From NCBI RefSeq assembly GCF_034479615.1, contig NZ_CP140255.1:124001-188000 (forward strand): DNA of 64,000 bases, read 5' to 3'. The translations under genes were made by a program, and so were the position numbers. This document shows positions 9,193-18,704 of this stretch, piece after piece; the stretch's first letter is position 1; each line of letters begins with the position of its first letter. The notes under the pieces are model-generated. The model was not told the DNA's origin and did no database searches. It was given only the letters and a program-made list of their open reading frames with translations. The stretch is from Vreelandella neptunia. Lineage in GTDB: Bacteria > Pseudomonadota > Gammaproteobacteria > Pseudomonadales > Halomonadaceae.

Positions 9193-10524
9193 ATGGCCAA
9201 GTCAGGAAACATGCCGGCGATGGGCAGCGGTCTGAGTGAACTGTGGGCGCGTTTGCGCTTCGTGCTCCTCGCCATCGTGGTGTACCGTATTGGTGCCCAC
9301 ATTCCCGTTCCCGGTATCAATCCTGACCAGCTTGCTGCCTTGTTTAGGGAGCAACAGGGCACCATCCTGGGCATGTTTAACATGTTCTCGGGTGGCGCCC
9401 TGGAGCGCATGAGCGTTCTCGCCCTGGGTATAATGCCCTATATTTCGGCGTCGATTATCATGCAGCTCATGACTGCGGTCTCCCCTCATCTTGAACAGCT
9501 CAAGAAAGAGGGTGAGGCTGGCCGCCGCAAGATTAGCCAGTACACCCGCTACGGCACGGTGATACTGGCTTTTGTCCAGGCTACCGGCATGTCCGTCGGT
9601 CTGGCTAGCCAAGGCATCGCGTACAGTGCTGACTTCAGCTTCTATTTCACCGCCGTGATTACCTTTGTATCGGGCGCGGTGTTTATGATGTGGCTAGGTG
9701 AGCAGATTACCGAGAAGGGCATCGGCAACGGTATTTCGCTGCTGATTTTCGCCGGTATTGTCGCTGGACTGCCCAGTGCCGTGGGCCAAGCCTTCGAGCT
9801 TGCCCGTAATGAAGGGGCCTGGAATGTTCTGCCGCTGTTAGCGCTGTCAGCGTTAGGTATTGCGACTGTCGCCTTTGTAGTTTTCATTGAGCGTGGCCAA
9901 CGCCGTCTCAAAGTTAATTACCCTCGGCGGCAAGTGGGCAATAAGATGTATGCAGGGCAAAGTAGCTACCTGCCTTTGAAGGTCAACATGGCCGGTGTTA
10001 TCCCGGCGATTTTTGCCTCCAGTATCCTGCTCTTCCCGGCCTCTATTGGCCAATGGGTAGGTGCCGGTGAAGGTATGGAGTGGTTGCAGCGTGCATCTCA
10101 GGCATTAGGCCCAGGTCAACCGCTTTACATCTTGCTTTTCGCGGCGGCAGTGGTATTCTTCTGCTTCTTTTACACAGCGCTGGTCTTCAACCCCAAGGAT
10201 GTGGCTGACAATCTTAAAAAGTCAGGCGCTTTCCTGCCGGGCATTCGCCCCGGCGAGCAGACCGCTCGCTATATCGACAAGGTCATGACACGTTTGACCC
10301 TGTTCGGTGCCTTGTATATCACTGCGGTTTCCTTGATGCCCCAGTTCTTGATTGTGGCGTGGAACGTGCCGTTCTTTTTCGGCGGTACCTCGTTGTTAAT
10401 CGTAGTCGTGGTCATCATGGACTTCATGGCCCAGGTGCAGTCGCATCTCATGTCGCATCAGTATGACTCAGTGATGAAGAAGTCCAACCTGAAAGGCTAC
10501 GGTAGCGGCGGTATCATGCGCTGA
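9193..10524 (+). CDS. secY: Preprotein translocase subunit SecY
   Basis: Channel-forming subunit of the SecYEG inner-membrane translocon. The 443 residues contain ten predicted membrane helices, the plug region after helix 1 ([29 protein letters not shown], about 57-85), and the SecA/ribosome-contacting cytoplasmic loop ([20 protein letters not shown], about 228-247). The start codon follows the rplO stop with no spacer. Confidence 0.98.
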   Translation: MAKSGNMPAMGSGLSELWARLRFVLLAIVVYRIGAHIPVPGINPDQLAALFREQQGTILGMFNMFSGGALERMSVLALGIMPYISASIIMQLMTAVSPHLEQLKKEGEAGRRKISQYTRYGTVILAFVQATGMSVGLASQGIAYSADFSFYFTAVITFVSGAVFMMWLGEQITEKGIGNGISLLIFAGIVAGLPSAVGQAFELARNEGAWNVLPLLALSALGIATVAFVVFIERGQRRLKVNYPRRQVGNKMYAGQSSYLPLKVNMAGVIPAIFASSILLFPASIGQWVGAGEGMEWLQRASQALGPGQPLYILLFAAAVVFFCFFYTALVFNPKDVADNLKKSGAFLPGIRPGEQTARYIDKVMTRLTLFGALYITAVSLMPQFLIVAWNVPFFFGGTSLLIVVVVIMDFMAQVQSHLMSHQYDSVMKKSNLKGYGSGGIMR

Positions 10525-10588
10525 GGCGCCGTCCACCCCTATTAAGTTAGAGAGGGCGCGCCGCGAGCCGGTTTTTGGAGAAAGATCG

Positions 10589-10702
10589 ATGAAAGTTCGA
10601 GCTTCCGTAAAGAAAATGTGCCGTAACTGCAAGATCATTCGTCGCAATGGCGCTGTCCGCGTCATCTGCAGCGAACCACGGCACAAACAGCGCCAGGGTT
10701 AA
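10589..10702 (+). CDS. rpmJ: 50S ribosomal protein L36 (zinc-binding form)
   Basis: Smallest 50S protein, 37 residues: [20 protein letters not shown] followed by a C-terminal half with the second zinc half-site. Cys11, Cys14, Cys27 and His32 form the zinc ribbon of the C+ type. The gene is short enough to be missed in automatic lists. It lies 64 bases after secY with a TTTTTGGAG ribosome binding site, the standard place in gammaproteobacteria. Confidence 0.96.
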   Translation: MKVRASVKKMCRNCKIIRRNGAVRVICSEPRHKQRQG

Positions 10703-10729
10703 TAAGCCTGGGTTGTATTAAGCGGGTGC

Positions 10730-10770
10730 CAGCATACCCCTTGCCTTAGGGCAACTAAAGGGGTATGCTG
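10730..10770 (+). terminator. Hairpin between rpmJ and rpsM
   Basis: Perfect 13-bp arms (10730-10742 and 10758-10770) around a 15-base loop, followed by TTGCGCCTTTT. It separates the spc and alpha parts of the superoperon. The T-run is interrupted, so it may act as an attenuator or RNA processing/stability element rather than a full terminator. Confidence 0.6.
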
Positions 10771-10826
10771 TTGCGCCTTTTGTAGATGAATAAACGAGCA
10801 AGCCGCTCAAATTTCGGAGTAAGCTG

Positions 10827-11183
10827 ATGGCCCGTATTGCAGGCGTCAATATCCCGGACAACAAGCATGCGGCGATCTCGCTGACCTATATCTTCGGGAT
10901 TGGCCGTACCCGTGCTGAGCACATCTGTGCTGCAGCCGGTATCGCGCCTACTGCCAAGATCCAGGATCTGTCTTCTGAAGAAGTCGACACCCTGCGTTCT
11001 GAAGTTGGCAAGTACACCGTAGAAGGCGACCTTCGTCGTGATGTTACGCTTAACATTAAGCGTCTCATGGACTTAGGCTGCTACCGTGGTCTGCGTCATC
11101 GTCGTAGTCTTCCGCTGCGTGGTCAGCGGACCAAGACTAACGCGCGTACCCGTAAGGGCCCGCGTAAGCCGATCCGCAAATAA
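10827..11183 (+). CDS. rpsM: 30S ribosomal protein S13
   Basis: Head protein contacting P-site tRNA and L5; first gene of the alpha operon. The 118 residues start [30 protein letters not shown] and end with the basic tail [31 protein letters not shown]. In E. coli, S4 represses the operon through a pseudoknot just upstream of this gene; I could not trace that fold here. Confidence 0.97.
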   Translation: MARIAGVNIPDNKHAAISLTYIFGIGRTRAEHICAAAGIAPTAKIQDLSSEEVDTLRSEVGKYTVEGDLRRDVTLNIKRLMDLGCYRGLRHRRSLPLRGQRTKTNARTRKGPRKPIRK

Positions 11184-11222
11184 CACGCACGTTCTGGCGT
11201 AAAGACAGGAATAGACATCAAC

Positions 11223-11609
11223 ATGGCTAACCCGCGTAGTAACCGTAAAAAGGTTAAAAAGCAGGTAGTGGATGCGATTGCGCATATCCATGCCTCTTTT
11301 AACAACACGATCGTGACGATCACAGACCGCCAGGGCAACGCTCTTTCTTGGGCGACTGCCGGTGGTTCGGGTTTTCGTGGTTCTCGCAAGAGCACCCCGT
11401 TCGCTGCTCAAGTGGCAAGCGAACGTGCAGCAACTGCTGCAGCCGAGTATGGTGTGAAAAACGTAGACGTACTGGTTAAAGGCCCAGGTCCCGGTCGTGA
11501 ATCCGCCGTGCGCGCACTGAATGCCGCCGGCTTCCGCGTGCAAAGCATCGTAGACGCGACGCCCATTCCCCATAATGGCTGCCGTCCGCCGAAGAAACGC
11601 CGCGTTTAA
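11223..11609 (+). CDS. rpsK: 30S ribosomal protein S11
   Basis: Platform protein near the Shine-Dalgarno helix and E-site. The 128 residues show [42 protein letters not shown] (about 22-63) and the C-terminal [16 protein letters not shown], as in all bacteria. Confidence 0.97.
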   Translation: MANPRSNRKKVKKQVVDAIAHIHASFNNTIVTITDRQGNALSWATAGGSGFRGSRKSTPFAAQVASERAATAAAEYGVKNVDVLVKGPGPGRESAVRALNAAGFRVQSIVDATPIPHNGCRPPKKRRV

Positions 11610-11621
11610 GGAGACAGATTC

Positions 11622-12242
11622 ATGGCTCGTTATATTGGACCGAAGTGCAAACTGTCTCGTCGTGAAGGCACAGACCTCTTTTTGAAGAGTGGTGTGACTC
11701 CCTTCGAGAAAAAGTGTAAATCCGAGCAGATCCCGGGTGTACACGGCCAGCGTCGTCAGCGTCTTTCAGACTACGGCTTGCAGCTTCGCGAGAAGCAAAA
11801 AGTACGTCGTATGTATGGCGTACTCGAAAAACAGTTCCGTAACTACTACAAAGAAGCCGCTCGCCTGAAAGGCGCGACTGGTGAAGTATTGTTGCAGTTG
11901 CTCGAATCCCGACTGGATAATGTCGTCTACCGCATGGGCTTCGGCTCGACTCGCTCTGAAGCGCGTCAGCTGGTCAGCCACAAGGCGATTTCCGTGAACG
12001 GCCGCACCGTTAACGTAGCTTCCTATCAAGTGAAGCCGGGTGACGTTGTTTCCATTCGCGAAAAGGCGAAAAACCAAGCACGTATTCAAAGCGCGTTGTC
12101 CATTGCGGCCAACCGTGGCGATATCGCTTGGATCGAAATCGACGCCAAGAAGATGGAAGGCACTTTCAAGGCTCTGCCTGAACGCGGTGACCTGTCTGCC
12201 GACATCAACGAAAACCTGATCGTCGAGCTGTACTCCAAGTAA
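11622..12242 (+). CDS. rpsD: 30S ribosomal protein S4
   Basis: 16S assembly initiator, alpha-operon repressor in E. coli, and antitermination factor. The 206 residues start [23 protein letters not shown] and contain the S4 RNA-binding domain ([31 protein letters not shown], about 95-125). Confidence 0.97.
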   Translation: MARYIGPKCKLSRREGTDLFLKSGVTPFEKKCKSEQIPGVHGQRRQRLSDYGLQLREKQKVRRMYGVLEKQFRNYYKEAARLKGATGEVLLQLLESRLDNVVYRMGFGSTRSEARQLVSHKAISVNGRTVNVASYQVKPGDVVSIREKAKNQARIQSALSIAANRGDIAWIEIDAKKMEGTFKALPERGDLSADINENLIVELYSK

Positions 12243-12340
12243 GCAGTTTTCTGTTTCTTGTCGATCTGGTGCCGGTTTAACGCCCGCGCCAGATCGTACC
12301 GAGTACCAAGTATCCGTTTGGCAGCCTGAAAGGTGTTCAT

Positions 12341-13336
12341 ATGCAGCGTTCAGTGACAGAGTTTCTCCGTCCTCGCGACATCAAGGTCGAAGAAATCAGC
12401 GCACATCACGCCAAAATCGTACTCGAACCGTTCGAGCGTGGTTTTGGTCACACCCTGGGGAATGCACTGCGTCGCATTCTGCTTTCGTCTATGCCCGGCT
12501 GTGCCGTGGTAGAGGCTGAAATCGCCGGCGTCGAGCATGAATACAGTGCGCTCGAAGGGGTGCAGGAAGATGTCATTGAAATCCTCCTGAACTTGAAAGA
12601 TGTTGCGATCAAGATGCACAGCCGCGATGAGGCGGTGCTCACGCTGAACAAGCAGGGCCCAGCCGTCGTCACCGCTGGCGACATTGCGCTTGATCATAGC
12701 GTCGAAATCGTCAACCCGGATCACGTCATTGCTCATGTCAATGAAGGTGCCGAGCTGAAAATTCAGCTTAAGGTAGCGCTGGGTCGTGGCTACGAGCCGG
12801 CTGACGCGCGCGGCTCTGATGAAGAGACACGTGCCATTGGCCGCCTGCAGCTGGATGCCACCTTCAGCCCTGTCCGCCGTGTTTCCTACTCGGTTGAAGC
12901 CGCTCGTGTAGAGCAGCGCACCGATCTTGATAAGTTGATTATCGATCTGGAAACCGACGGTACCCTGGATCCGGAAGAGGCTATCCGTCGCAGTGCGACC
13001 ATCCTGCAAGAGCAGCTGGCCGCCTTCGTCGACCTGGAAGCTGATAAAGAGCAGGAAGTCGAAGAGGAAGAGGATCATGTCGATCCAATTCTATTGCGCC
13101 CCGTAGACGATCTTGAGTTGACCGTTCGCAGCGCGAACTGCCTAAAAGCCGAGAATATTTACTATATCGGTGATCTCATTCAGCGCACAGAAGTGGAGCT
13201 GTTGAAGACACCGAACCTCGGTAAAAAGTCTTTGAATGAAATCAAAGACGTATTGGCGGCGCGTGGCTTGTCCCTCGGTATGCGGCTGGAAAATTGGCCA
13301 CCCGCTAGCCTGAAGGACGACAAGGCCTCCGCGTGA
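12341..13336 (+). CDS. rpoA: RNA polymerase alpha subunit
   Basis: Assembly platform of RNA polymerase. Of 331 residues, about 1-235 are the dimerising N-terminal domain ([20 protein letters not shown] near 37-56). An acidic linker ([13 protein letters not shown]) leads to the C-terminal domain, with [31 protein letters not shown] including the Arg that binds UP-element DNA. A 98-base gap separates it from rpsD. Confidence 0.98.
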   Translation: MQRSVTEFLRPRDIKVEEISAHHAKIVLEPFERGFGHTLGNALRRILLSSMPGCAVVEAEIAGVEHEYSALEGVQEDVIEILLNLKDVAIKMHSRDEAVLTLNKQGPAVVTAGDIALDHSVEIVNPDHVIAHVNEGAELKIQLKVALGRGYEPADARGSDEETRAIGRLQLDATFSPVRRVSYSVEAARVEQRTDLDKLIIDLETDGTLDPEEAIRRSATILQEQLAAFVDLEADKEQEVEEEEDHVDPILLRPVDDLELTVRSANCLKAENIYYIGDLIQRTEVELLKTPNLGKKSLNEIKDVLAARGLSLGMRLENWPPASLKDDKASA

Positions 13337-13375
13337 GCGTCGACTTGAGTCCCAGTTTGGTAAGGAATTACAACC

Positions 13376-13762
13376 ATGCGTCATCGTAAGAGTGGTCGTC
13401 ATCTGAATCGCACCAGCTCGCATCGTCAGGCCATGTTCAAGAACATGTCTGTCTCGCTGGTCGAACATGAAGTCATTAAGACAACCCTGCCGAAAGCCAA
13501 GGAGCTGCGTCGCGTTATCGAGCCGCTGATCACCTTGTCTAAGCAGGATAGCGTTGCAAACCGTCGTTTGGCATTTGCCCGCACGCGCTCTAAAGAAGCC
13601 GTCGGCAAACTGTTCAACGAACTAGGTCCGCGTTATGCCGAGCGTCCGGGCGGTTACGTCCGTATTCTCAAGTGCGGTTTCCGCACCGGCGACAACGCGC
13701 CTATGGCGTTCGTTGAGCTAGTTGACCGTCCGGTTGTTGAAGAAGCCGCTGCAGAAGAGTAA
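13376..13762 (+). CDS. rplQ: 50S ribosomal protein L17
   Basis: Tunnel-exit protein and last gene of the alpha operon. The 128 residues begin [24 protein letters not shown], the universal bacterial start, and end in a short acidic tail. A strong terminator follows 33 bases after the stop. Confidence 0.97.
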   Translation: MRHRKSGRHLNRTSSHRQAMFKNMSVSLVEHEVIKTTLPKAKELRRVIEPLITLSKQDSVANRRLAFARTRSKEAVGKLFNELGPRYAERPGGYVRILKCGFRTGDNAPMAFVELVDRPVVEEAAAEE

Positions 13763-13794
13763 TACTCTGCGCTGTGTTTCTTTGGTAGCGAATG

Positions 13795-13825
13795 AAAACC
13801 GACCCCTAAAGGGTCGGTTTTTTTT
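13795..13825 (+). terminator. Rho-independent terminator after rplQ
   Basis: Arms 13795-13805 and 13811-13821 pair perfectly around a 5-base loop and run into eight T residues. It ends the ribosomal superoperon. Confidence 0.93.
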
Positions 13826-14027
13826 ATGGGTGCATTAATCTTCTCTTTTTCTACGCTTAACTGCCTGTTAATCGCCTATACTCGGCTTATTATTAAACGT
13901 AGTGAGCGTTGCCATCCCGCCAGGGGGAGCCTTGCGCTGTATCGAGAGTGTGGCATGGTAGTGGCGCAGCGGCGGATTGGTTAAACAGCGATTAGAACCA
14001 GGCTTTGATAACAGGCAAGGGGCAGTT

Positions 14028-15410
14028 ATGTATGCGAGGATAAAAAGCGCTGTCGGGGGAGCGTCGGCGATAGGGTTTTTGAGTATGCTAATGCTGCTCA
14101 TACTCGCGACGGTTACCACGGCGCATGCCGACAACCCGCGTTACGCGGGTATCGTCGTGGATTTGGACAATGGCGAAGTGCTTTACGCCGAGAACATTGA
14201 CGATCAGCGTTACCCTGCGTCGCTCACCAAAATGATGACGCTCTATCTCACTTTTGAAGCGTTAGAAGAGGGTACGCTGCGCTTGGATCAGCCCTTGCCG
14301 GTCTCCTCTTATGCGGCCGCCAAGCCTGCAGTCAAACTGTGGCTGGCGGCGGGTAGCTCTATCCCCGTGGATACCGCTATTCGCGCTCTCGCGGTGCGCT
14401 CTGCCAATGACGTTGCCGCGGTGGTCGCCGAAGCCTTGGGCGGCAGCGAAGCGCATTTTGCGCAAATGATGACCACCAAGGCACGCGAGCTGGGTATGCA
14501 CGCCACTACCTTTCGCAATGCCTCCGGCCTGCCTGATGCCGGCCAGATAACCACCGCACGGGATATGCTGACGCTGTCGGTACGCGTAATGCAGGACTTT
14601 CCCCAGTATTACCACTACTTCGGCCTGCAAGAGTTTAGCTACCGGGGTACCCGGCATACCAGTCACAATCGTTTGGTGCGCGACTATCCAGGCGCCGACG
14701 GCCTAAAAACCGGTTTTATTCGCGCCTCTGGCTTTAACGTAGCCACTACCGCAGTGCGCGGTGATCGGCGTTTAGTGGGAGTCGTCATGGGTGGGTTCTC
14801 ATCCCAGTCTCGGGATACCCATATGGCCAATCTGCTGGATCGTAGCTTCCTGCGTGCGTCGCTTCGGGATCAGCAAAGCTGGATGGGCGACACCAGCTTC
14901 TCGCGGGAATTTATGGCCTTTGAGCCACCTGCTCAGCCGGTTGCACCCCAGCAGCCTGCGCCACAGCAGCCCCTGCTAGCGGTGGTCGAAACTACATCGC
15001 CCTCGGCCAACGCCACCCCTTCAACGCCGTTGGTCGATCTTGACGAGCAGTTGGCTGATATTGCCACCATTCAGCGTCCCCCTCCCGAAAGCGAGGCACC
15101 TCAGCCCGACCCACTGCAAGCGTTCATTGAGCGCGAACGACAGCTGGCCTCTGCTAATGAAACAGGCGGTGGTTGGGGGGTTCAAGTAGGTGCCTTCAGT
15201 CGAGAAGCCCAAGCACGGCAGTTGGCGCAGCAAGCCGCTCAACGCATTGCCCAAAGTTTAGGTGGTCGTATTGCTGTGGACACCGTAGAGGGCCAAAGCC
15301 CGGTTTATCGCGCCCGGCTCATGGCGCTGGACGAGCAGAGAGCCCGTCAAGCCTGCCGCGAGCTGCACTCCCAAGGTATGGACTGCATGGTCGTTAACGC
15401 CAGCTTATAA
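14028..15410 (+). CDS. D-alanyl-D-alanine carboxypeptidase with C-terminal SPOR domain
   Basis: Periplasmic serine DD-peptidase of the S11 (PBP5-like) family that trims the terminal D-Ala of peptidoglycan stems. From the ATG at 14028 it has 460 residues: a signal peptide ending near TTAHA, then the catalytic domain with all three motifs, SLTK (YPASLTKMM), SAN (VRSANDVA) and KTG (GLKTGF). A Pro/Gln-rich linker (about 300-375) leads to a C-terminal SPOR domain (GGWGVQVGAFSREAQARQLA) instead of the PBP5 C-terminal domain and amphipathic anchor. SPOR domains bind denuded septal glycan, so septal targeting is inferred. An in-frame TTG at 13977 lacks a ribosome binding site; AAGGGG precedes 14028. 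Confidence 0.9.
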   Translation: MYARIKSAVGGASAIGFLSMLMLLILATVTTAHADNPRYAGIVVDLDNGEVLYAENIDDQRYPASLTKMMTLYLTFEALEEGTLRLDQPLPVSSYAAAKPAVKLWLAAGSSIPVDTAIRALAVRSANDVAAVVAEALGGSEAHFAQMMTTKARELGMHATTFRNASGLPDAGQITTARDMLTLSVRVMQDFPQYYHYFGLQEFSYRGTRHTSHNRLVRDYPGADGLKTGFIRASGFNVATTAVRGDRRLVGVVMGGFSSQSRDTHMANLLDRSFLRASLRDQQSWMGDTSFSREFMAFEPPAQPVAPQQPAPQQPLLAVVETTSPSANATPSTPLVDLDEQLADIATIQRPPPESEAPQPDPLQAFIERERQLASANETGGGWGVQVGAFSREAQARQLAQQAAQRIAQSLGGRIAVDTVEGQSPVYRARLMALDEQRARQACRELHSQGMDCMVVNASL

Positions 15411-15428
15411 GCGGGTGGGCTGTGATCA

Positions 15429-15458
15429 CCCCGCCAATGGCTAATTGGCGGGGTTTTT
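15429..15458 (+). terminator. Rho-independent terminator after the carboxypeptidase gene
   Basis: Arms 15429-15438 and 15444-15453 are perfectly complementary with a 5-base loop and are followed by TTTTTCTTTTTT. Confidence 0.9.
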
Positions 15459-15501
15459 CTTTTTTGGCACTTTATATTGACCAGTGAACAGGGAGATCGC
15501 G

Positions 15502-16377
15502 GTGACAACCTCGCTGAAAGGCATACTCTGCATGTGTTTGGGCGTTCTTTTTCTCGCCCTAGGCGACGCCGTTTCCAAGTGGTTAGGTGAAGTGCACTCG
15601 CCGCTGCAGATTATTTTCTTCCGTGCCTTGGTGTCGCTACCGTTGATTGCCCTGCTTGCCCATTTTGCCGGTGGATTACGCAAGCTGCGCACGAAACGGC
15701 CGGTCGTCCATTTACTGCGCGGCCTGATCTATACCGCCACCATGGTCTGTTTCGTATGGGGGCTGACGCTGCTACCCCTGGCAGAAGCCACGGCGATCGC
15801 CTTTGTGGCACCGCTGTTTGTGACCCTGCTTTCGGTGCCATTGTTGGGAGAGCGGATTGACCCACCGGTGCTGATTGCATCTTTAGTTGGTTTTGTGGGG
15901 GTACTGATCGTGGTGCGGCCCAACGGCGAGGCGTTTCAGGTGGGCGCGCTGGTATTAGTGGGCGCGGCGCTATTTTATGCGCTGATGATGATTACCGCCC
16001 GGCGCTACGGTGCCCGCGAACACCTCTGGGCAATGCTGTTTTATATGACCTGCGTGCCTCTGGTGGTGACCGCGCTAACGCTGCCCTGGGTGTGGCAAAC
16101 ACCTCACCCTTGGCACTGGGTAGGCTTTTTCGCCTCCGGCATCTTGGGCGTTGCGGCCACCGCTTTTATCACCTTGGCCTTTCGGTTTGCCCCTGCGGCC
16201 ATCGCCGCGCCCTTTGATTACACCGCCATGCTCTGGGCGGTACTGTTGGGCTGGTGGTTTTGGGGTGAAATGCCAGATCTCTGGGTCTGGGTAGGCAGCG
16301 CCTTGATAATGGGCAGCGGGCTAGCGGTGGCGTATCACGACCGGCGCACGACCCTGAAACGTCGTCCAACGGCGTGA
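15502..16377 (+). CDS. DMT-superfamily (EamA) transporter
   Basis: Inner-membrane drug/metabolite-type permease of 291 residues with about ten helices in two EamA repeats. The first repeat contains FFRALVSLPLIALLA and LPLAEATAIAFVAPLFVTLLSVPLLGERI (residues 110-140), the second FRFAPAAIAAPFDYTAMLWAVLLGWWFWGE. The substrate cannot be read from sequence. GTG at 15502 is preferred because AGGGAG lies 6 bases before it; a GTG at 15484 lacks one. Confidence 0.85.
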   Translation: MTTSLKGILCMCLGVLFLALGDAVSKWLGEVHSPLQIIFFRALVSLPLIALLAHFAGGLRKLRTKRPVVHLLRGLIYTATMVCFVWGLTLLPLAEATAIAFVAPLFVTLLSVPLLGERIDPPVLIASLVGFVGVLIVVRPNGEAFQVGALVLVGAALFYALMMITARRYGAREHLWAMLFYMTCVPLVVTALTLPWVWQTPHPWHWVGFFASGILGVAATAFITLAFRFAPAAIAAPFDYTAMLWAVLLGWWFWGEMPDLWVWVGSALIMGSGLAVAYHDRRTTLKRRPTA

Positions 16378-16381
16378 CTAT

Positions 16382-16395
16382 TTGATCTAGGTCAC
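16382..16395 (+). promoter_or_regulatory. ANR/FNR-type box upstream of trhP
   Basis: TTGATCTAGGTCAC matches the Anr/FNR consensus TTGAT-N4-(A/G)TCAA at nine of ten defined positions. A TATAAT -10-like hexamer at 16436-16441 would put transcription start near 16448 and the box near -60, a possible class I activator position. Function is inferred from sequence only. Confidence 0.5.
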
Positions 16396-16497
16396 GGAAG
16401 CCGTGAGCTTGCCAAAACGACGGGGTTGGGCTGGTTATAATCCAGGCCTTTCATCGCAGCCCGCTGCGAGCCATCGTCCTGATCACGGTGACCGTCT

Positions 16498-17889
16498 ATG
16501 CAAGCCCCCGAACGACTTAAGCAAGCTCCCGAACTCCTTTCCCCTGCCGGCACCTTTAAGAACATGCGTTATGCGTTTGCCTATGGGGCTGATGCGGTTT
16601 ACGCGGGGCAGCCGCGCTACTCTCTCCGGGTGCGCAACAACGATTTTAAAATTGATAACTTACATCGTGGTATCGAGTACGCCCATGCCCGAGGCAAGCA
16701 GTTTTACGTGGCCTCCAACATTGCCCCCCACAACAGCAAGCTGAAAACCTACCTCCAGGATATGGCGCCGGTGATTGAGGCAAGGCCCGATGCGCTGATT
16801 ATGTCGGATCCCGGCCTGATTATGATGGTGCGTGATCGCTGGCCGGAACAAGCCATCCACCTCTCGGTGCAATCGAATGTCGTCAACTGGGCTGCCGCCC
16901 AATTCTGGCAGCGGCAAGGTATCAGCCGCATCATTTTGTCCCGGGAGCTGTCACTGGAAGAGATCGGCGAAATACGCGAGCAGTGCCCAGGCTTAGAGAT
17001 CGAAACCTTTGTCCACGGCGCACTGTGTATCGCCTATTCAGGGCGTTGCCTGCTGTCGGGTTACTTCAATCATCGCGATCCTAACCAAGGCACCTGCACC
17101 AACGCGTGTCGCTGGAAATACAACACCATAGCGGCAACCCACGATGACACGGGCGACTTAATAGCCGCCCAAGGCAGTGGTAGCGTAGCGGCCGACAGTC
17201 CAGACGAGCTCTCGGCCCTGATTGAAGACGTTTCCCGCCCTGGCAAGCTGATGCCTGTGTATGAAGATGAACACGGCACCTACATCATGAACTCCAAGGA
17301 TCTGCGCGCGGTGCAGCATGTTGCTCGGCTGACGCAAATGGGCGTGGCATCGCTAAAGATTGAAGGGCGCACCAAGTCCCACTACTACGTCGCGCGTACA
17401 GCGCAAGTCTATCGGCAAGCCATTGATGACGCCGTCGCTGGGCGCCCCTTTAACAAACGGCTAATGGATGAACTTGAGAACCTGGCGAATAGAGGCTACA
17501 CCGAAGGCTTCTATCAACGCCATGTGCACGGCGAGTTCCAAAGCTATGAGCAGGGGCATTCCATCGGCGTTCACCAGCAGTTCGTCGGTGAAGTGCTGGG
17601 GTTTGATCCGGCTCGTGGCAGGTTGGAAGTCGAGGTTAAAAACCGCTTTGAAGTGGGGGATGGTATGGAGCTTATGTTGCCAGGTGGCAATCACCGCTTC
17701 GTGCTCGAGCATATCGAGAATTTGCGAGGTGAATCGCAAAGCGCAGCGCCTGGCTCGGGGCATCGCGTTCGAATTCCCCTCCCCAAGGTCAGCATCACCC
17801 CTGAACAGCTTGAGTTTGCGCTGTTAATGCGTGATCTCGCGCCTTCCAGCGCAGCACAACCTGAATCGTTAGGGGTAGCGATCAGCTAA
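16498..17889 (+). CDS. trhP: tRNA U34 hydroxylation protein TrhP (YegQ, U32 peptidase family)
   Basis: Needed for 5-hydroxyuridine formation at the wobble position of tRNAs by the oxygen-independent, prephenate-dependent route; the family is named for U32 peptidases but is an iron-sulfur protein. The 463 residues align with E. coli YegQ from PELLSPAGTFKNMRYAFAYG onward. Cys177, Cys184, Cys200 and Cys204 have the same spacing as the cluster ligands. The C-terminal TGF-like domain (QQFVGEVLGF...) is present. No strong ribosome binding site precedes the ATG. An ANR/FNR-like box lies about 110 bp upstream, fitting an anaerobic role. Confidence 0.93.
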   Translation: MQAPERLKQAPELLSPAGTFKNMRYAFAYGADAVYAGQPRYSLRVRNNDFKIDNLHRGIEYAHARGKQFYVASNIAPHNSKLKTYLQDMAPVIEARPDALIMSDPGLIMMVRDRWPEQAIHLSVQSNVVNWAAAQFWQRQGISRIILSRELSLEEIGEIREQCPGLEIETFVHGALCIAYSGRCLLSGYFNHRDPNQGTCTNACRWKYNTIAATHDDTGDLIAAQGSGSVAADSPDELSALIEDVSRPGKLMPVYEDEHGTYIMNSKDLRAVQHVARLTQMGVASLKIEGRTKSHYYVARTAQVYRQAIDDAVAGRPFNKRLMDELENLANRGYTEGFYQRHVHGEFQSYEQGHSIGVHQQFVGEVLGFDPARGRLEVEVKNRFEVGDGMELMLPGGNHRFVLEHIENLRGESQSAAPGSGHRVRIPLPKVSITPEQLEFALLMRDLAPSSAAQPESLGVAIS

Positions 17890-18619
17890 ACGCATAAACG
17901 TCCATCGCAAGCACACCGTGCTCAACGCTGTGGTGCAGCTGTTTTGCGTCGCCTCCTGCCCCCATGGCCACCAGCAATGGCTGAAAGTGTTCAGGGGTCG
18001 GGTGGTTCTTCAGCGCGTTGGGTGCGCGCTCCCAGCTAAGCAACGCTTCACGATCGTTGGCGATAAGGCACTCGCTTACCCAAGTGGCAAACTCATCTAC
18101 CCAGGCGGGCACAGGGCTCTCCTGGGGCATGATTTCATACAGGTTATGGGTCAGGCTGCCCGAGCCGATCACCAAAATCCCCTCTTCCCGCAGCGCCGAC
18201 AGGCGCTCGCCCAGCGTGGCCAGCTCCGCATTGCTCCAGCGCACCGGAAGCGACAGCGAGACAACCGGCACATTGGCGTCAGGAAACATCAGTGAAAGGG
18301 GCACCCAGGCGCCGTGATCCAGGCCGCGCTCTACCCGCTCGGCGCCCAGTAACACGGCCAGTCGTTCGGCCAGTTCAGGTTCGCCAGGGGCGGGATACTG
18401 GCACTCGAAAAGCGCCCGAGGGAAGCCGCCAAAGTCGTGAATGGTTTCTGGCTTGGCGCTGGTGCTGACCTTAAGCGCCAGGCTCTCCCAGTGCGCTGAG
18501 ACCACCACCACCGCCTTGGGCGCAAGCTGCCTGCCCAGTTCACGTAGAAAGGCATGAGCCGGGGTTTTATTGAGGGCCAGCATGGGCGAACCATGGGAAA
18601 TAAACAGGCTAGGTAACAT
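17882..18619 (-). CDS. ygiD: DODA-type extradiol ring-opening dioxygenase (YgiD family)
   Basis: LigB-fold dioxygenase of 245 residues related to E. coli YgiD (4,5-DOPA extradiol dioxygenase), a cytoplasmic metal enzyme. The metal-site His residues lie in FISHGSP (near 9), VVSAHWES (near 43) and GLDHGAWVPL (near 101); a further His is in GSGSLTHNLYE. The true substrate is unknown. The gene ends 8 bases inside trhP, tail to tail. It is preceded on the same strand by doxX and a LysR regulator, a grouping seen with redox-responsive genes. Confidence 0.85.
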   Translation of the reverse strand: MLPSLFISHGSPMLALNKTPAHAFLRELGRQLAPKAVVVVSAHWESLALKVSTSAKPETIHDFGGFPRALFECQYPAPGEPELAERLAVLLGAERVERGLDHGAWVPLSLMFPDANVPVVSLSLPVRWSNAELATLGERLSALREEGILVIGSGSLTHNLYEIMPQESPVPAWVDEFATWVSECLIANDREALLSWERAPNALKNHPTPEHFQPLLVAMGAGGDAKQLHHSVEHGVLAMDVYAFS

Positions 18620-18704
18620 GAGTGAGTCTCCTCAGCAGCATGGCCAACGCTGGCGGTAAGCAAGCGCTGGCAATAGGGTTAGGTGATAGTTTTAGGTGAT
18701 AGTG

